Counted from the stretch's first letter, positions 25,701 to 33,885 are shown. The stretch: DNA of 64,000 nucleotides from Roseimicrobium sp. ORNL1 (GCF_011044495.1 NZ_CP049143.1:7750001-7814000); one strand, 5' to 3'. Numbers and translations: made by a program. The notes: generated by a model not told the origin, from the letters alone.

Positions 25701-27160
25701 AGCCCCAAAACAGCAACCAGGTGCGTCGCGGCGCCTTCTTCTATGGTTTCGATCCCGTGGTTGCCGGTGCACCGCGCCCCTTCCGTCCGAAGAACACCCC
25801 AAACAAACCCGACAAGGGTGAAGAAGAAGAGGGGAGCGATGTGGTGCAGACCATGCTCATCGAGCACGGCGACTACCGTCTCACCGCAGCTTCACCCGTG
25901 GTGGAGACGACCCAATGGAAGCCTCACCGCTTCTCGGGCTTCACTGGCTCTGGTGCTGGTCTCAATGTGCGGCGCCTCGCGCACAGCTTCAGCAATTTCG
26001 TTTCCCAGACGCTTCCCGGCTATGACTACGGCGGCAGCGCGGACTACGCGAACCGCCTGGTGCCGAATGATAAAGGCACGTACGCCAACAATCGCATTCC
26101 CGACTTCCCCTTCTTTGCCAAGGCCGCCAGGGCTGCGCATAGCACGTGGGACTTCGATAACGGGACCGGTCCGGCGCGCGACGGCCCCTACATCAACAAG
26201 CCTGATGAGGGAAACCTGAACAGCCAAAACGGTCTCGCGTACTTTGTCGATGCGGGCCAACAGCAGTCCACGGGTGAAAACTTTTTCTCACCCAACCGCC
26301 AGATTGCGTCTCCCGTGGTCATGGGATCGCTTCCCACAGGGGTGAAGGCCGGTGAACCCTGGCGCACGCTCCTCTTCCGTCCCCAGAGCAACCACTTCGG
26401 TGGCACAGAGGCAAATGGTGGCGAGGATCCCCCGGATCACCTCTTCCTTGAGTTTTTCTGGATGCCTGTGGTGGAGCCCTATGCCATCAGCGAGCCCTTC
26501 AGCACGGCGGGCAAGATCAATCTCAACTACCAGATCTTCCCCTTCACGAACATCCGCCGTGCCAGCGGCCTGCACGCGGTGCTGGAGAAAGAGCGCATCA
26601 CTGCGGTGAGCAAGACGGACATATCGGTCTACAAGGCGTGGCCAGTGGCTGGAGATAACACCACATTCTGGAGAGAGGCAGACGGCAAGACCTGGCACCA
26701 CAAGCTGAACATCGCAGCCACGCTCCGCCAGTTCGACCAGCGTTTCCGGACGGGCAAGGCCTTCATCACGCCGAGTGAGATCTGCGAAATCCATCTGGTG
26801 CCTGAGGGCGTGGAGGATGCTGCGAACATGGAGAACTTCTGGGACGAACACCGCCTCACCGGCGACAACACTCGTGAGCGCCCCTACGCGAACATCTATC
26901 CCCGTCTCACGACCCGGTCGAACACCTTCAAGGTTCACTACGTCGCGCAGACCATCGCGAAGGCTCGCTCCACGGCGCCAAATGAAGTGAACAACGAGGT
27001 GGATAAGATCACCAGCGAACACCGTGGCTCCACGCTCATCGAGCGCTACCTCGACCCCGCCCAGCGGAATCTGCCTGATTTCACGTCGGCCCTGACCTCC
27101 GACACCCTCGACCAGTACCACCAGTTCCGCGTCATTGAGACCAAGAAGTTTGGATCGTAG
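22781..27160 (+). CDS. Verru_Chthon cassette protein A (giant GspK/PilX-like protein)
   Basis: About 1,459 residues. The N-terminus (RRRGIALVMVVAMLGLITVL, about residues 34-53) is a type IV pilin-like leader and helix without the usual Glu at mature position 5, as in GspK and PilX. Around 272-285 it reads SSKVNINTASEPTFW, like the V-N-x-N-T-A motif of GspK; a second KINLNY segment is near 1245. Most of the rest is a large, presumably extracytoplasmic region rich in Gly, Pro and Asn. The start may be ATG 22781 or GTG 22853. It is followed by cassette genes B, C and D. The function of these cassettes is unknown. Confidence 0.88.
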   Translation: MGRSRHPQTRSSPPWLLPSPTFFPVNNRPNQSSRRRGIALVMVVAMLGLITVLVLALYSLAESELKGARHYSSSQQSRQLSDVAVDVIISQLRKSTTQNVSTTGREIWTSQPGLVRRYATSGQLEAAFKLYSSSQMVLANATSIENTLLRDVPPSDWAGKPERYVDLNAPVWRTNNAGQPRLLFPVIDPRAMTGTDTGVHGFEYSANFIGGSTINGVVTSGGDSQRLPMPVEWLYVLKDGSMGTLDSSNRFVGRVPASADNPIVGRVAFWTDDESSKVNINTASEPTFWAPPTFFHNEDASWAEYQPVNGEFQRYPGHPATTALSPILFPGGTMQWENKELIYDLVPKIGPGGTKGGTVSYDDPKIEAVKLAQFRSERLYASLDEFLLKEDRTPNNFGAAGIGADTLQRTGFFLTAHSRAPESNPFGLPKIATWPGNYRGPEYRSKFDSTIAFCSTLAKPSGKRLYMFQRGYADSPTLDVRQADNLALLNYLLTNLQKPIPGFSNAANKNFSIKYGDDLPQILVEMFDYIRSVNLHDGFLADPSDKPANTTANFMLGYQGSYTRPTKFKTFTDPRFIHTGTDAETGEPVDHEFLAFPGHGQVTPSQWLQNGKTYEGIARFPTITEVGLHFICAADNTDDANNLFEKDYDEVGKPGGGTAPKLVSKDTNKKDRWYSNFPPKPSPNPDKGQAPNLGKYPKTSGYPYGPDKDHPGYKPQNWNWQLAANTPLKPGFRRVQARFLLEFFIPAAGYTIIEPEFSVKVKGLSKFRLNGQQLFPNDEEIVRTGRRATHNGNQETGGYGLGLKGFLREREAPARAPMPADNQWGAVPWQVKPSTDTPAPLSVLNYDLVSNFIDIDVGAAGATPMNINTLGNREIVLEIYSGHLGKLVAAPEIKAELVQTLKIAFPDNTVKAPTLVRVPIVGITNAKGKVTDPEVEAPYWWSFYGKGCIGFDVDNLVKGTAKVIGGRFWGSSSEPQNSNQVRRGAFFYGFDPVVAGAPRPFRPKNTPNKPDKGEEEEGSDVVQTMLIEHGDYRLTAASPVVETTQWKPHRFSGFTGSGAGLNVRRLAHSFSNFVSQTLPGYDYGGSADYANRLVPNDKGTYANNRIPDFPFFAKAARAAHSTWDFDNGTGPARDGPYINKPDEGNLNSQNGLAYFVDAGQQQSTGENFFSPNRQIASPVVMGSLPTGVKAGEPWRTLLFRPQSNHFGGTEANGGEDPPDHLFLEFFWMPVVEPYAISEPFSTAGKINLNYQIFPFTNIRRASGLHAVLEKERITAVSKTDISVYKAWPVAGDNTTFWREADGKTWHHKLNIAATLRQFDQRFRTGKAFITPSEICEIHLVPEGVEDAANMENFWDEHRLTGDNTRERPYANIYPRLTTRSNTFKVHYVAQTIAKARSTAPNEVNNEVDKITSEHRGSTLIERYLDPAQRNLPDFTSALTSDTLDQYHQFRVIETKKFGS

Positions 27161-27196
27161 GCGGGATCGAAAAACAAAAAGCACCCCAACATTCCC

Positions 27197-27703
27197 ATGA
27201 AATCAAACCTGAACCGACTGAAGTCCCGGCTGCTCCGGGGGTTCTCCCTTCCTGAAGCCACCATTTCCATCGGCATCGCTGCGCTGGGTCTGACCTCCGC
27301 CATCGGGTTCCTTCCTCAAAGCATGCAGACGCTGAAGAAGGCCGGGGACATGGCCACGGAGACGCGCATCACCGAGCAGATTATCTCGAGCATTTCGAGC
27401 TCTGAATGGGTGGATAATACGGGCAAGGACCTGCTCACGGATGAATATCAGGGCAAGCGCTACTACTTTGACGACCTCGCCGTGGAGCTTGATTCCAAAA
27501 ACCCGGGAGACTGGATCTCCTACGTGGCGGAAGTGGAAGTGCCTCAGGCAGACGTGTCCCTCCCTGCGAGCGATCCGGACCCCTATCTTCGTCGCGTGGT
27601 GGTGAAAGTGGGCAGTGCGACGAGCCGCAATTTCAGCTTCGTTGCCGCGCCGAAGAGCACCTACCGCACCTACGCTTCGGTGGTCTCACGCTCAGGAAAA
27701 TGA
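27197..27703 (+). CDS. Verru_Chthon cassette protein B (pseudopilin)
   Basis: 168 residues. The prepilin leader ends LLRGFSLPEATISIGIAALG: cleavage after G, then F, with Glu five residues in. The short hydrophobic helix continues to LTSAIGFL. This is a small GspI-like pseudopilin. Its stop overlaps the start of C (ATGA, 27700-27703). A prepilin peptidase encoded elsewhere must process it. Confidence 0.88.
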   Translation: MKSNLNRLKSRLLRGFSLPEATISIGIAALGLTSAIGFLPQSMQTLKKAGDMATETRITEQIISSISSSEWVDNTGKDLLTDEYQGKRYYFDDLAVELDSKNPGDWISYVAEVEVPQADVSLPASDPDPYLRRVVVKVGSATSRNFSFVAAPKSTYRTYASVVSRSGK

Positions 27704-28836
27704 ATCCCCCTTCCCTCCATCATGCGGAGCGGGTTCGGCGCAGGCATTCTGCGTCCCTGGGAGCCGGAGCCGCATTCACCCTGCTGGAGATCATGATCTC
27801 CACGGCGATTGTCTCTGTGCTCATGCTGGTGTGCGTGTCTGCGCTGGATCAAACCCAGAAGACCTGGAAATTTTCCCAGGCGAAGGTGGAGCAGTACCGT
27901 GAGGCGCGGCTCGCGTTTGAGGCCATCACGCGGAATCTGTCACAGGCCACGCTGAACACGTACTGGGACTACTACTACCAGGAGACCGGCACGAATGAGC
28001 CGCCGCAGGATTCCACGGTGCAGCCCGGTGCCTATGTGCGATTCTCCGAACTGCAGTTCCGCTCCGGACAGGCGAGCAACTTGCTTGGTTCAGGCGCCAC
28101 GCCGTCGGACAATCCCGGACATGTGGTCTTTTTCCAGGCGCCGCTCGGGCTTTCCCAGCAGTACCGTGAGCTCGGCACCCTGCTGAATGCGCGCGGATAC
28201 TACGTCCAGTTCGGCAGTGATGTGAAGGACCGCCCCCCGTTCCTTGCGGAGAAAGGAGTGCCGGAGAAGTTGCGCTACCGGCTTATGGAGTATCGCCCGC
28301 CCGCAGAGCGGCCGAGTCTCAGCCTGCAGGGGAACGCCGTCTATGCGAAGCCCGATACCTGGTACCAGCAGGATCGTGCGGATGTTTCCGAACCTCTGGC
28401 GGATAACATCATCCTGCTGCTGGTGTCCCCGCGCGTCTCGGAAGCGATGGCGGAAACCGCGAACAGAAGCGCGACGTGGATTGCACCCAGCTACCGGTAC
28501 AATTCACTGGATTGCGACAACTCCACAATCACCCCCGAAAAGGTACAGATCCTCTCGGACGGCACGGCAGTCCAGGGCACCCAGCATCTCCTACCACCCC
28601 AGGTGCAGATTACCCTCGTCGCTTTGGATGAACCCTCGGCCCAGCGTTTCGCCGAGCAGAGTGCCAATCGCTCCGTGGATATCCTGGGTGAGGCTGGTGC
28701 GCCTTTTGCCATCGCCGCAGACTACGACCGGGATCTCTCGCGTCTCAAAGATTACCTCAACGGCAGGCGGCTGAATTACCGCGTCTTCACCTCCAGCGTC
28801 ACCATGCGCAGCGCGCGCTGGGACAGCCGCCAGTAA
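27700..28836 (+). CDS. Verru_Chthon cassette protein C (pseudopilin)
   Basis: 378 residues. The leader is AAFTLLEIMISTAIVSVLML, with F at mature position 1 and Glu at 5. The C-terminal 330 residues form a large globular domain. The size and leader suggest a GspJ-like role, next to B in the operon. Translationally coupled to B. Confidence 0.85.
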   Translation: MNPPSLHHAERVRRRHSASLGAGAAFTLLEIMISTAIVSVLMLVCVSALDQTQKTWKFSQAKVEQYREARLAFEAITRNLSQATLNTYWDYYYQETGTNEPPQDSTVQPGAYVRFSELQFRSGQASNLLGSGATPSDNPGHVVFFQAPLGLSQQYRELGTLLNARGYYVQFGSDVKDRPPFLAEKGVPEKLRYRLMEYRPPAERPSLSLQGNAVYAKPDTWYQQDRADVSEPLADNIILLLVSPRVSEAMAETANRSATWIAPSYRYNSLDCDNSTITPEKVQILSDGTAVQGTQHLLPPQVQITLVALDEPSAQRFAEQSANRSVDILGEAGAPFAIAADYDRDLSRLKDYLNGRRLNYRVFTSSVTMRSARWDSRQ

Positions 28837-28856
28837 GCCCCTGACATGTGCATGCC

Positions 28857-29498
28857 ATGATGAATTGGAACACCGCCCGCCAGAGCCGCACTCGCAGCAG
28901 GAGAAGGAGCAGGAGTGCCTTCACCCTGATCGAGATGCTGGTGGTGATTGTGATCATCGGCGCGTTGATCACAGTCAGTGCGCCGGCGATCGATGGGGTG
29001 CTGCGCTCATCCCGGCTCACTTCCACCGCGGACAATCTTCGCAACTACCTCTCCGGCGCCCAGCAACTCGCCGTGGCGCAGAATGTGGAAGTGGAAGTGC
29101 GCATCAGCGAGACGATCAGTGCCAGCGCGATCGATCGCCTGCCGCGTGTGCGTACACTGCGTACCTATGTGCTGCGCTCGGACAGCAGCAGCGGTACTGG
29201 CGCGTATGTCCGCGAAGGCGCGCCGCTGAAGCTCGATGACGCCGTCGCCATCAGCGCCCAGCCCAGCCTCTCCTCCCTGCTCAACAGGACATTCCAGTCA
29301 GACCCGGATGAACCCCAAGGCTCCCGGTATGTGTCCTTCCACTTCTTTCCCGATGGATCCACCGATCTGCCTTCTGGTCAGCCGTGGTTCCTCACACTGC
29401 TGGAGGACAAGCATGCCTCCGCCGCCACTGCCCCGGCGAATTTCGTGACCATCCAGGTGCATCCCACCAGCGGGAAGCTCCGGACATTCCGGCCCTGA
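28857..29498 (+). CDS. Verru_Chthon cassette protein D (pseudopilin)
   Basis: 213 residues from ATG 28857 (an earlier GTG at 28848 is possible). The basic leader RSRRRSRSAFTLIEMLVVIV shows prepilin cleavage with Glu 5. The helix is VVIVIIGALITVSAPAIDGV. It resembles GspH in size and leader. It is last in the cassette, which is followed by a tandem hairpin at 29550-29588. Confidence 0.87.
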   Translation: MMNWNTARQSRTRSRRRSRSAFTLIEMLVVIVIIGALITVSAPAIDGVLRSSRLTSTADNLRNYLSGAQQLAVAQNVEVEVRISETISASAIDRLPRVRTLRTYVLRSDSSSGTGAYVREGAPLKLDDAVAISAQPSLSSLLNRTFQSDPDEPQGSRYVSFHFFPDGSTDLPSGQPWFLTLLEDKHASAATAPANFVTIQVHPTSGKLRTFRP

Positions 29499-29549
29499 TC
29501 GGATCTACATCCCTTGTCACGTATAAGAGACGGTCAGTGATTTGGAGTG

Positions 29550-29588
29550 CTGGAGCTTGCTCCAGCTTTCCGCAGGCAGCTTGCTGCC
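29550..29588 (+). repeat. Tandem short hairpins
   Basis: Two adjacent hairpins: CTGGAGC/GCTCCAG with loop TT and GGCAGC/GCTGCC with loop TT. Both share an AGCTTGCT core, and the flanking stem bases covary between them (G-C in one, C-G in the other). They could also stop transcription after the Verru_Chthon cassette, but no T-run follows. Confidence 0.6.
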
Positions 29589-29740
29589 GTGAAGCCAGAG
29601 GTGGCGTGACTATCCTACGGTGGTGTGGTGCTGCATGACGGGCATCTTCACGAAGAGTAATACCGACAAGAACTAAAAACAGGTCTTGGCGCGAGTCCTG
29701 TGAGGGGCGATTCAATCCTAAGGCGAAGCTCCGGGTATTT

Positions 29741-29768
29741 CAAAGGAGCGTGGACACTCTTGTCCGCC
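29741..29768 (+). repeat. REPIN-like element D, left arm
   Basis: Unit with AAAGGAGCG box, then stem GTGGACA/TGTCCGC (one T-G pair) and loop CTCT. Its inverted copy at 29881-29908 is identical over all 28 bases. Confidence 0.85.
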
Positions 29769-29880
29769 ATCCCTGACGCACCAACTCTCTTTCATCCAGC
29801 AAGCAAGGCCACATGCCACAAGCTGCTCCAGAGGCGTCATTAGCAACTTCCACATAAGGGGAGTCGCTACGCAACAGAAC

Positions 29881-29908
29881 GGCGGACAAGAGTGTCCACG
29901 CTCCTTTG
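29881..29908 (-). repeat. REPIN-like element D, right arm
   Basis: Perfect inverted copy of 29741-29768; the interior is 112 bp. Perfect identity suggests recent spread or strong arm-to-arm correction. Confidence 0.85.
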
Positions 29909-30159
29909 CCCAGGCGCTCGTTCCCGCACAAGACCCTTTTTCAACTGTTGATGGTGTAATCTTCGACAGACCCAATTTGCAGCCCCTTCACGCAGCATTG
30001 CCGCTTGGAACTGCCCCAATCGCAACGGCAGACGCGACTGCGTGTGGGCAAAAGTTGTAATCCGCGAGGCATGCCTGCGTCATGCCACGAGTATGCAACA
30101 TCTTGTTCACCTTGGCGGGATTGTTTCATCCATGGGTTTTCCGTTATCTTTGGGCTGTC

Positions 30160-30312
30160 ATGAAACAGTCACCATCACCCTTTGCCCAGGCAGTCCCTTC
30201 CGGCCCCACTCTGGCCGCACGCGCTGGCTGGATGCTGCTGGCCTGGTTCTTCTATGCCTGCTGGCTCGGCATGAGCGGACTGGGAAGAATGCGTCTCCGG
30301 ATGCATCACTAG
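30160..30312 (+). CDS. Possible small single-pass membrane protein
   Basis: 50 residues, MKQSPSPFAQAVPSGPTLAA, then WMLLAWFFYACWLGMSGLGR. It has one hydrophobic segment, a tidy start and a stop, but no neighbours or family to support it. It may be a chance ORF. Confidence 0.35.
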   Translation: MKQSPSPFAQAVPSGPTLAARAGWMLLAWFFYACWLGMSGLGRMRLRMHH

Positions 30313-30576
30313 TCCAACTTCACGGCCACCCAAGGACATGCGCCTCGTCCAACATTTGTTGGATAGGGTGCATGATCCAAGTCCGCAATCTGAAGATCAT
30401 TCCTTCTTTGCTGGGCTCTCAATCACGGGTTTCACGGGTCCTTCGATCTTGCAGGACCGCTTTTGTTCTACGCCGTTCTCCATCCAGACCTCGGTGGCTT
30501 TTTGGCTTGAACTGAAAGCCTTCCCGGTTTCACTGGCGTGTCGAAATGGATCCAATTGCCAACGAAATCACCATGT

Positions 30577-31356
30577 CTATTCTTGGGGGTGCTCTTTTTT
30601 ATTGTCTTGAGGTTCCTTAGATTCTTCCTTTTTCTCCGCTGGCTCGGTTGCGGGTGCATCCTTTTTCGCTTGCACCTCCTTGATAATTATCTGACGAGGT
30701 GCCATAAGAATGGACACTTCTTCATCCGTCGAATTGTATGGATTGGGGATTGAGGTGAGGACATCCTTGTGCAAGCCGGGTATGTTTGGAGTTATTGTCT
30801 TTGGAAACTGTGTGGGCTGTGTGAATTCATAGCCCCGGGAGGAGACCCCACTTTTGGATTGTGATTGTGTTACTGGCTGAAATTGCTTCTGCATTTCTTG
30901 CATCAACCGAAGACGGTCCTCAGCTTCGATCCCATCCGCCGCTAGCACACCTTCCAGCGTGCGAAAGGCCAGAAGTTCATCAATTGTGGAATAACTAAGC
31001 CTTGAGTACACATTCGCTGGAGGACCTAGAAGCCAGACTTTCTCAGGCTTAAATTTTGCGAACACGCCTGCGTAGAAACCTGAGAGCAGTCCAATGGCAA
31101 ATGTACAGGACTGGACCGCGATAAATGTTGCTCGCTTCCGACGTTCGTCGGCTGGGATGATCTCATCGTCCGATTTTCTGAAAAAACTGAGAAGCAATCC
31201 CCCAGTTGCCAAAAAGCTAAATGCTAGAGGAATGAAAGTGGTTGCTATCGGACTCGAACACAGACCAACAAAAATTCCAATCGTAAAACCGAAAGCACCC
31301 ATCGCAACTGCCAACGGCATGCAGACGTCACGCAGGGTTTTACCAAGAGAGGTCAT
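30577..31356 (-). CDS. Hypothetical four-helix membrane protein with charged tail
   Basis: 259 residues. Hydrophobic segments are visible around MGAFGFTIGIFVGLCSS, ATTFIPLAFSFLATGGLLLS and FIAVQSCTFAIGLLSGFYAG. The C-terminal part is hydrophilic and ends in a low-complexity Lys/Glu/Pro tail (KKEESKEPQDNKKEHPQE). No family is recognised. Base composition here is visibly more A+T-rich than in most genes of the window, hinting at a different origin. Confidence 0.65.
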   Translation of the reverse strand: MTSLGKTLRDVCMPLAVAMGAFGFTIGIFVGLCSSPIATTFIPLAFSFLATGGLLLSFFRKSDDEIIPADERRKRATFIAVQSCTFAIGLLSGFYAGVFAKFKPEKVWLLGPPANVYSRLSYSTIDELLAFRTLEGVLAADGIEAEDRLRLMQEMQKQFQPVTQSQSKSGVSSRGYEFTQPTQFPKTITPNIPGLHKDVLTSIPNPYNSTDEEVSILMAPRQIIIKEVQAKKDAPATEPAEKKEESKEPQDNKKEHPQE

Positions 31357-31885
31357 GGTGATATTGGTGCATGCAAGGAGAAAAATGCAAGGCCTTTGCG
31401 TGGGGTTTTAGGTTGTTCCGGTGCCCGTCACGCTACAATAGATGTGGGAGGTAGTTTGCTTTTTAGCCTTGGCGCATTTGTCGGTGAGTTGGCCTTTTGG
31501 ATGTAATTATGCGTGAAAGTAGTAGATGGCCGATTCCAAGGCTTGATGCGGCTATGCCGGGCTGTTCTTTAACCATGGCCACCACCGCCAGCGCAAGGAG
31601 GACGGTGAGAGCGCTGGTTGGAAACCAAACTGGCCGCACTTTTGACTTTGAACAGCCGTGCTCTGATGGCGGATTTCTTCGTCTTCGTGATTCGAAAGAA
31701 ATCTTGATGTCGAGTCTGTTGATGACAGTCCTACAGCAAACGCCATCCCGTGTAGCCAGTTCGCGGGAGGTCGCCGGTTTCCTGTTCGTTTCGTTGGTCG
31801 CTTTCACGAGCAAGATTTTGCTCTCAAGCACCATTCCAGAATACTTGCTTATCTAGGTCTCGTTTTCCAAGAAGTCGCCACTTAC
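31357..31885. other. Intergenic stretch with no supported gene
   Basis: 529 bp, A+T-richer than the average here. Two overlapping ORFs of about 120 residues on opposite strands are present, but neither has a recognisable domain or convincing start. It may be decayed sequence. Confidence 0.45.
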
Positions 31886-32842
31886 TCAGACGCCAACGCA
31901 ACAGCGATAGAAATAGACTGAATCCTCAAACGCGGCCTTTATCTCACTTTCCCAGCTCGCGGCGCTGAATTCAGTTTTTTGGTCAACGGAGCGCTTGCGC
32001 TCGGACAGCATTCTCCCGTTTTTGTTCTTCCCCCAGCCACGAAAATGCTCGTGCTCTCGCGCAAAGGCGGGCCAGGTACCCTTAGCCAACGGCCAGAAAA
32101 ACTTCTGCCAAGCCTGCTCAAACAGCGGCGGCTTGCACAAAAGTGACTTTACCGATTCCACGTAGAAGCCCGGCAGTTCTGGTGGGGCTGTGCCCTCGTC
32201 ATTTTTGGCGATTATCTGGATGAGGTTGGCCAATGAAACAACGTGCGTTGGAGCATTCTCCGGCACTTCGGGATACATTAGTGCGAGTTCTTTTACCAGA
32301 TGCTCAAAGTCGGTCATTAGGACCCCTCCAAAGAACCTGACCGCTGCGAAGTCCGTGCGCCCTCGTCCCAGTTTGCGAGTCTCCTGCCACCTTGCGGAAA
32401 ACGCATCTTGCTCTCCGCCCACTTTCCGCGTGAGTTTCACAATGTTGTTCTCTCCCAGCATGCGGACAAGGTCAGCAAGCAGGCGTTGCGCATCATCTCG
32501 CACGCTAGGAACATGGTCGGCACTCTGCGCCCACATGATAATTGATTGCATCCCGTGACGGAAGATGTGGCCTATGTGCTCGAAATGTCTCTTCCCCACC
32601 TCGGGATTCTGGAATGCAGCAAGCATCAGAGGGTCGAAGAACCGCGTTTTTCCGTCTTCCATTTTGTATCCCTCCACATACGAGGGACAGAGCATTTGCA
32701 CTGCTTCAAGACGCTCCCGGTCCATCTTTGCGGTCAATTGCAATAAATTTTCCGGGAGGGAATCGATTATCGAAGAGGCAGCAGTTTTACGCTTCCGACC
32801 CCTTCCACCAGTCTTCACAGGCTTGCTCCCTGTTGCTTTCAT
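31886..32842 (-). CDS. Hypothetical protein next to tRNA-Val
   Basis: 318 residues, soluble, with a basic N-terminus (KPVKTGGRGRKRKTAASSII) and a helical middle. No family is recognised. It lies immediately downstream of the tRNA-Val 3' end in a sparse, A+T-richer stretch, a usual place for acquired genes. A palindrome at 32922-32940 lies about 80 bp upstream of its ATG and might regulate it. Confidence 0.6.
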   Translation of the reverse strand: MKATGSKPVKTGGRGRKRKTAASSIIDSLPENLLQLTAKMDRERLEAVQMLCPSYVEGYKMEDGKTRFFDPLMLAAFQNPEVGKRHFEHIGHIFRHGMQSIIMWAQSADHVPSVRDDAQRLLADLVRMLGENNIVKLTRKVGGEQDAFSARWQETRKLGRGRTDFAAVRFFGGVLMTDFEHLVKELALMYPEVPENAPTHVVSLANLIQIIAKNDEGTAPPELPGFYVESVKSLLCKPPLFEQAWQKFFWPLAKGTWPAFAREHEHFRGWGKNKNGRMLSERKRSVDQKTEFSAASWESEIKAAFEDSVYFYRCCVGV

Positions 32843-32921
32843 GCGACCAACTACGCACGACTGTCAACACGCAGTACGACAGCCCCGGACATCTGCGTGC
32901 CGACATGAACGGCTATGGAAA

Positions 32922-32940
32922 TGTTAGCACTATGCTAACA
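32922..32940. promoter_or_regulatory. Candidate operator palindrome
   Basis: TGTTAGCACTATGCTAACA is a perfect 8-bp inverted repeat with spacer CTA. It lies about 80 bp upstream of the hypothetical gene at 31886-32842 and 50 bp from the tRNA 3' end. It looks like an HTH-repressor site, but no regulator is nearby. Confidence 0.5.
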
Positions 32941-32990
32941 AACAGCCCGTTCCACCCTTTGCTGGCGATGTAAATCGCTCATTATGAGCA

Positions 32991-33065
32991 TGGTGCGCGG
33001 GGAGGGGATCGAACCCCCGACCAACTCGGTGTAAACGAGCCGCTCTACCGCTGAGCTACCCGCGC
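32991..33065 (-). tRNA. tRNA-Val (anticodon UAC)
   Basis: 75 nt including an encoded CCA. The acceptor stem GCGCGGG pairs with CCCGCGC. The D-stem is GCTC/GAGC, the anticodon loop TTTACAC contains TAC, and the T-loop TTCGATC follows a GGGGG stem. The 3' end points towards the A+T-rich stretch at 30.5-32.9 kb. Confidence 0.95.
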
Positions 33066-33198
33066 GGTAATCAACCAATCAACCTGCACCTGCATGGATG
33101 CGTGGCTGGCTGGGTGGGCGCATACAGTGCGTATGTGGAGGCGCTGCGCAAGCTGAAATGATGTCCGGTTCGCTTGGGCAGAAGGAGGGCGTGGTGGG

Positions 33199-33885
33199 CT
33201 ATTTCGGGACCGCGGGCGTTTCAGGGGTGGTGGTCCCCGTGCTGGTGGTGGGGCTGATGGTCGTCTCGGTGCCGGTGCCGCTGTCTTTTTTCACCAGCGA
33301 CTTGTGCGAGAAGACCATAGTGCCGCTGCCCACCTTCATCTGTTCCATGACGTTGCCAATCCCCGGGGCGAGGTAGTAGGTACTGCTGAATTCAAACGCG
33401 TCTGAGCGGTAGGAGATTTTGAAGCAGTTCTTGTGGCTGGTGGTTCCCACCTGCACGGCTTCCAGGTTTTCGATGTGGAAAGTGAGCTTCCCTTTCTCCG
33501 CAGGGATGTCCCAGAGCTTGCCCAAGACGAGGGGGAGGGGCATTTCGAGGAACTCTTTCTTCTCGGGGTCGGACTCGCGGATGGTGTAGATGCCGTCCGG
33601 CTGTTTACGTTGATAGGTGGTGAAGGTCGTGATGCCGGGCACGTTCTTGGCGTTGGTCACGGAGATGAAGTAGGTCTTTCCGTCGATTTCCTTGGTGCCG
33701 ATGATTTCGCGGGTGGCGATGCCCCGGAGCACTTTGCCGGAGGGGGCGGTGGTGGTGACATCGGCGGTCCAGACCAGGCCCACTTCCAGCGGTTGGTAGT
33801 CTTCCTCGCCTTCCGCGGCCGAGGCGGTGGCCGGGATGCCGGCGCAGAACAGGGCGAGAGAGGCGAGCATGAGGATCAATTTCAT
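33199..33885 (-). CDS. Secreted protein of unknown function
   Basis: About 228 residues from the ATG at 33885 (MKLILMLASLALFCAGIPAT). A signal peptide ends near ATASA. The mature part is beta-rich in appearance (YYLAPGIGNVMEQMKVGSGT), and a Ser/Thr/Pro-rich tail ends it. The stretch TYYLAPGIGNV is seen in several exported proteins of unknown role. An in-frame ATG 21 codons upstream would hide the signal peptide. Confidence 0.75.
   Translation of the reverse strand: MKLILMLASLALFCAGIPATASAAEGEEDYQPLEVGLVWTADVTTTAPSGKVLRGIATREIIGTKEIDGKTYFISVTNAKNVPGITTFTTYQRKQPDGIYTIRESDPEKKEFLEMPLPLVLGKLWDIPAEKGKLTFHIENLEAVQVGTTSHKNCFKISYRSDAFEFSSTYYLAPGIGNVMEQMKVGSGTMVFSHKSLVKKDSGTGTETTISPTTSTGTTTPETPAVPK

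Larger units (their letters stand above)
29499..30159. other. Long intergenic stretch with tandem hairpins and REPIN-like element D
   Basis: About 660 bp downstream of the cassette. It contains a pair of close hairpins (29550-29588) and a perfect 28-bp inverted repeat (29741-29768 and 29881-29908). I see no credible gene within it. Confidence 0.65.

Noticed and set aside
23048-25867. 939-residue ORF antisense to cassette protein A
   Set aside because: It is a codon-bias shadow: it lies entirely inside the cassette gene, has no recognisable domain, and its composition follows the complementary frame.
29550-29588. Tandem hairpins as the terminator of the Verru_Chthon cassette
   Set aside because: The hairpins are strong, but no T-run follows either one, so terminator function is not claimed.
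31463-31856. Two overlapping ORFs of about 120 residues
   Set aside because: Neither has a recognised domain, a clear start or support from neighbours; left as unassigned sequence.
32991-33065. attL/attR copy of the tRNA-Val 3' end
   Set aside because: I looked for the tRNA 3' sequence in the 29-33 kb stretch and found no second copy by eye, so no att site is claimed.
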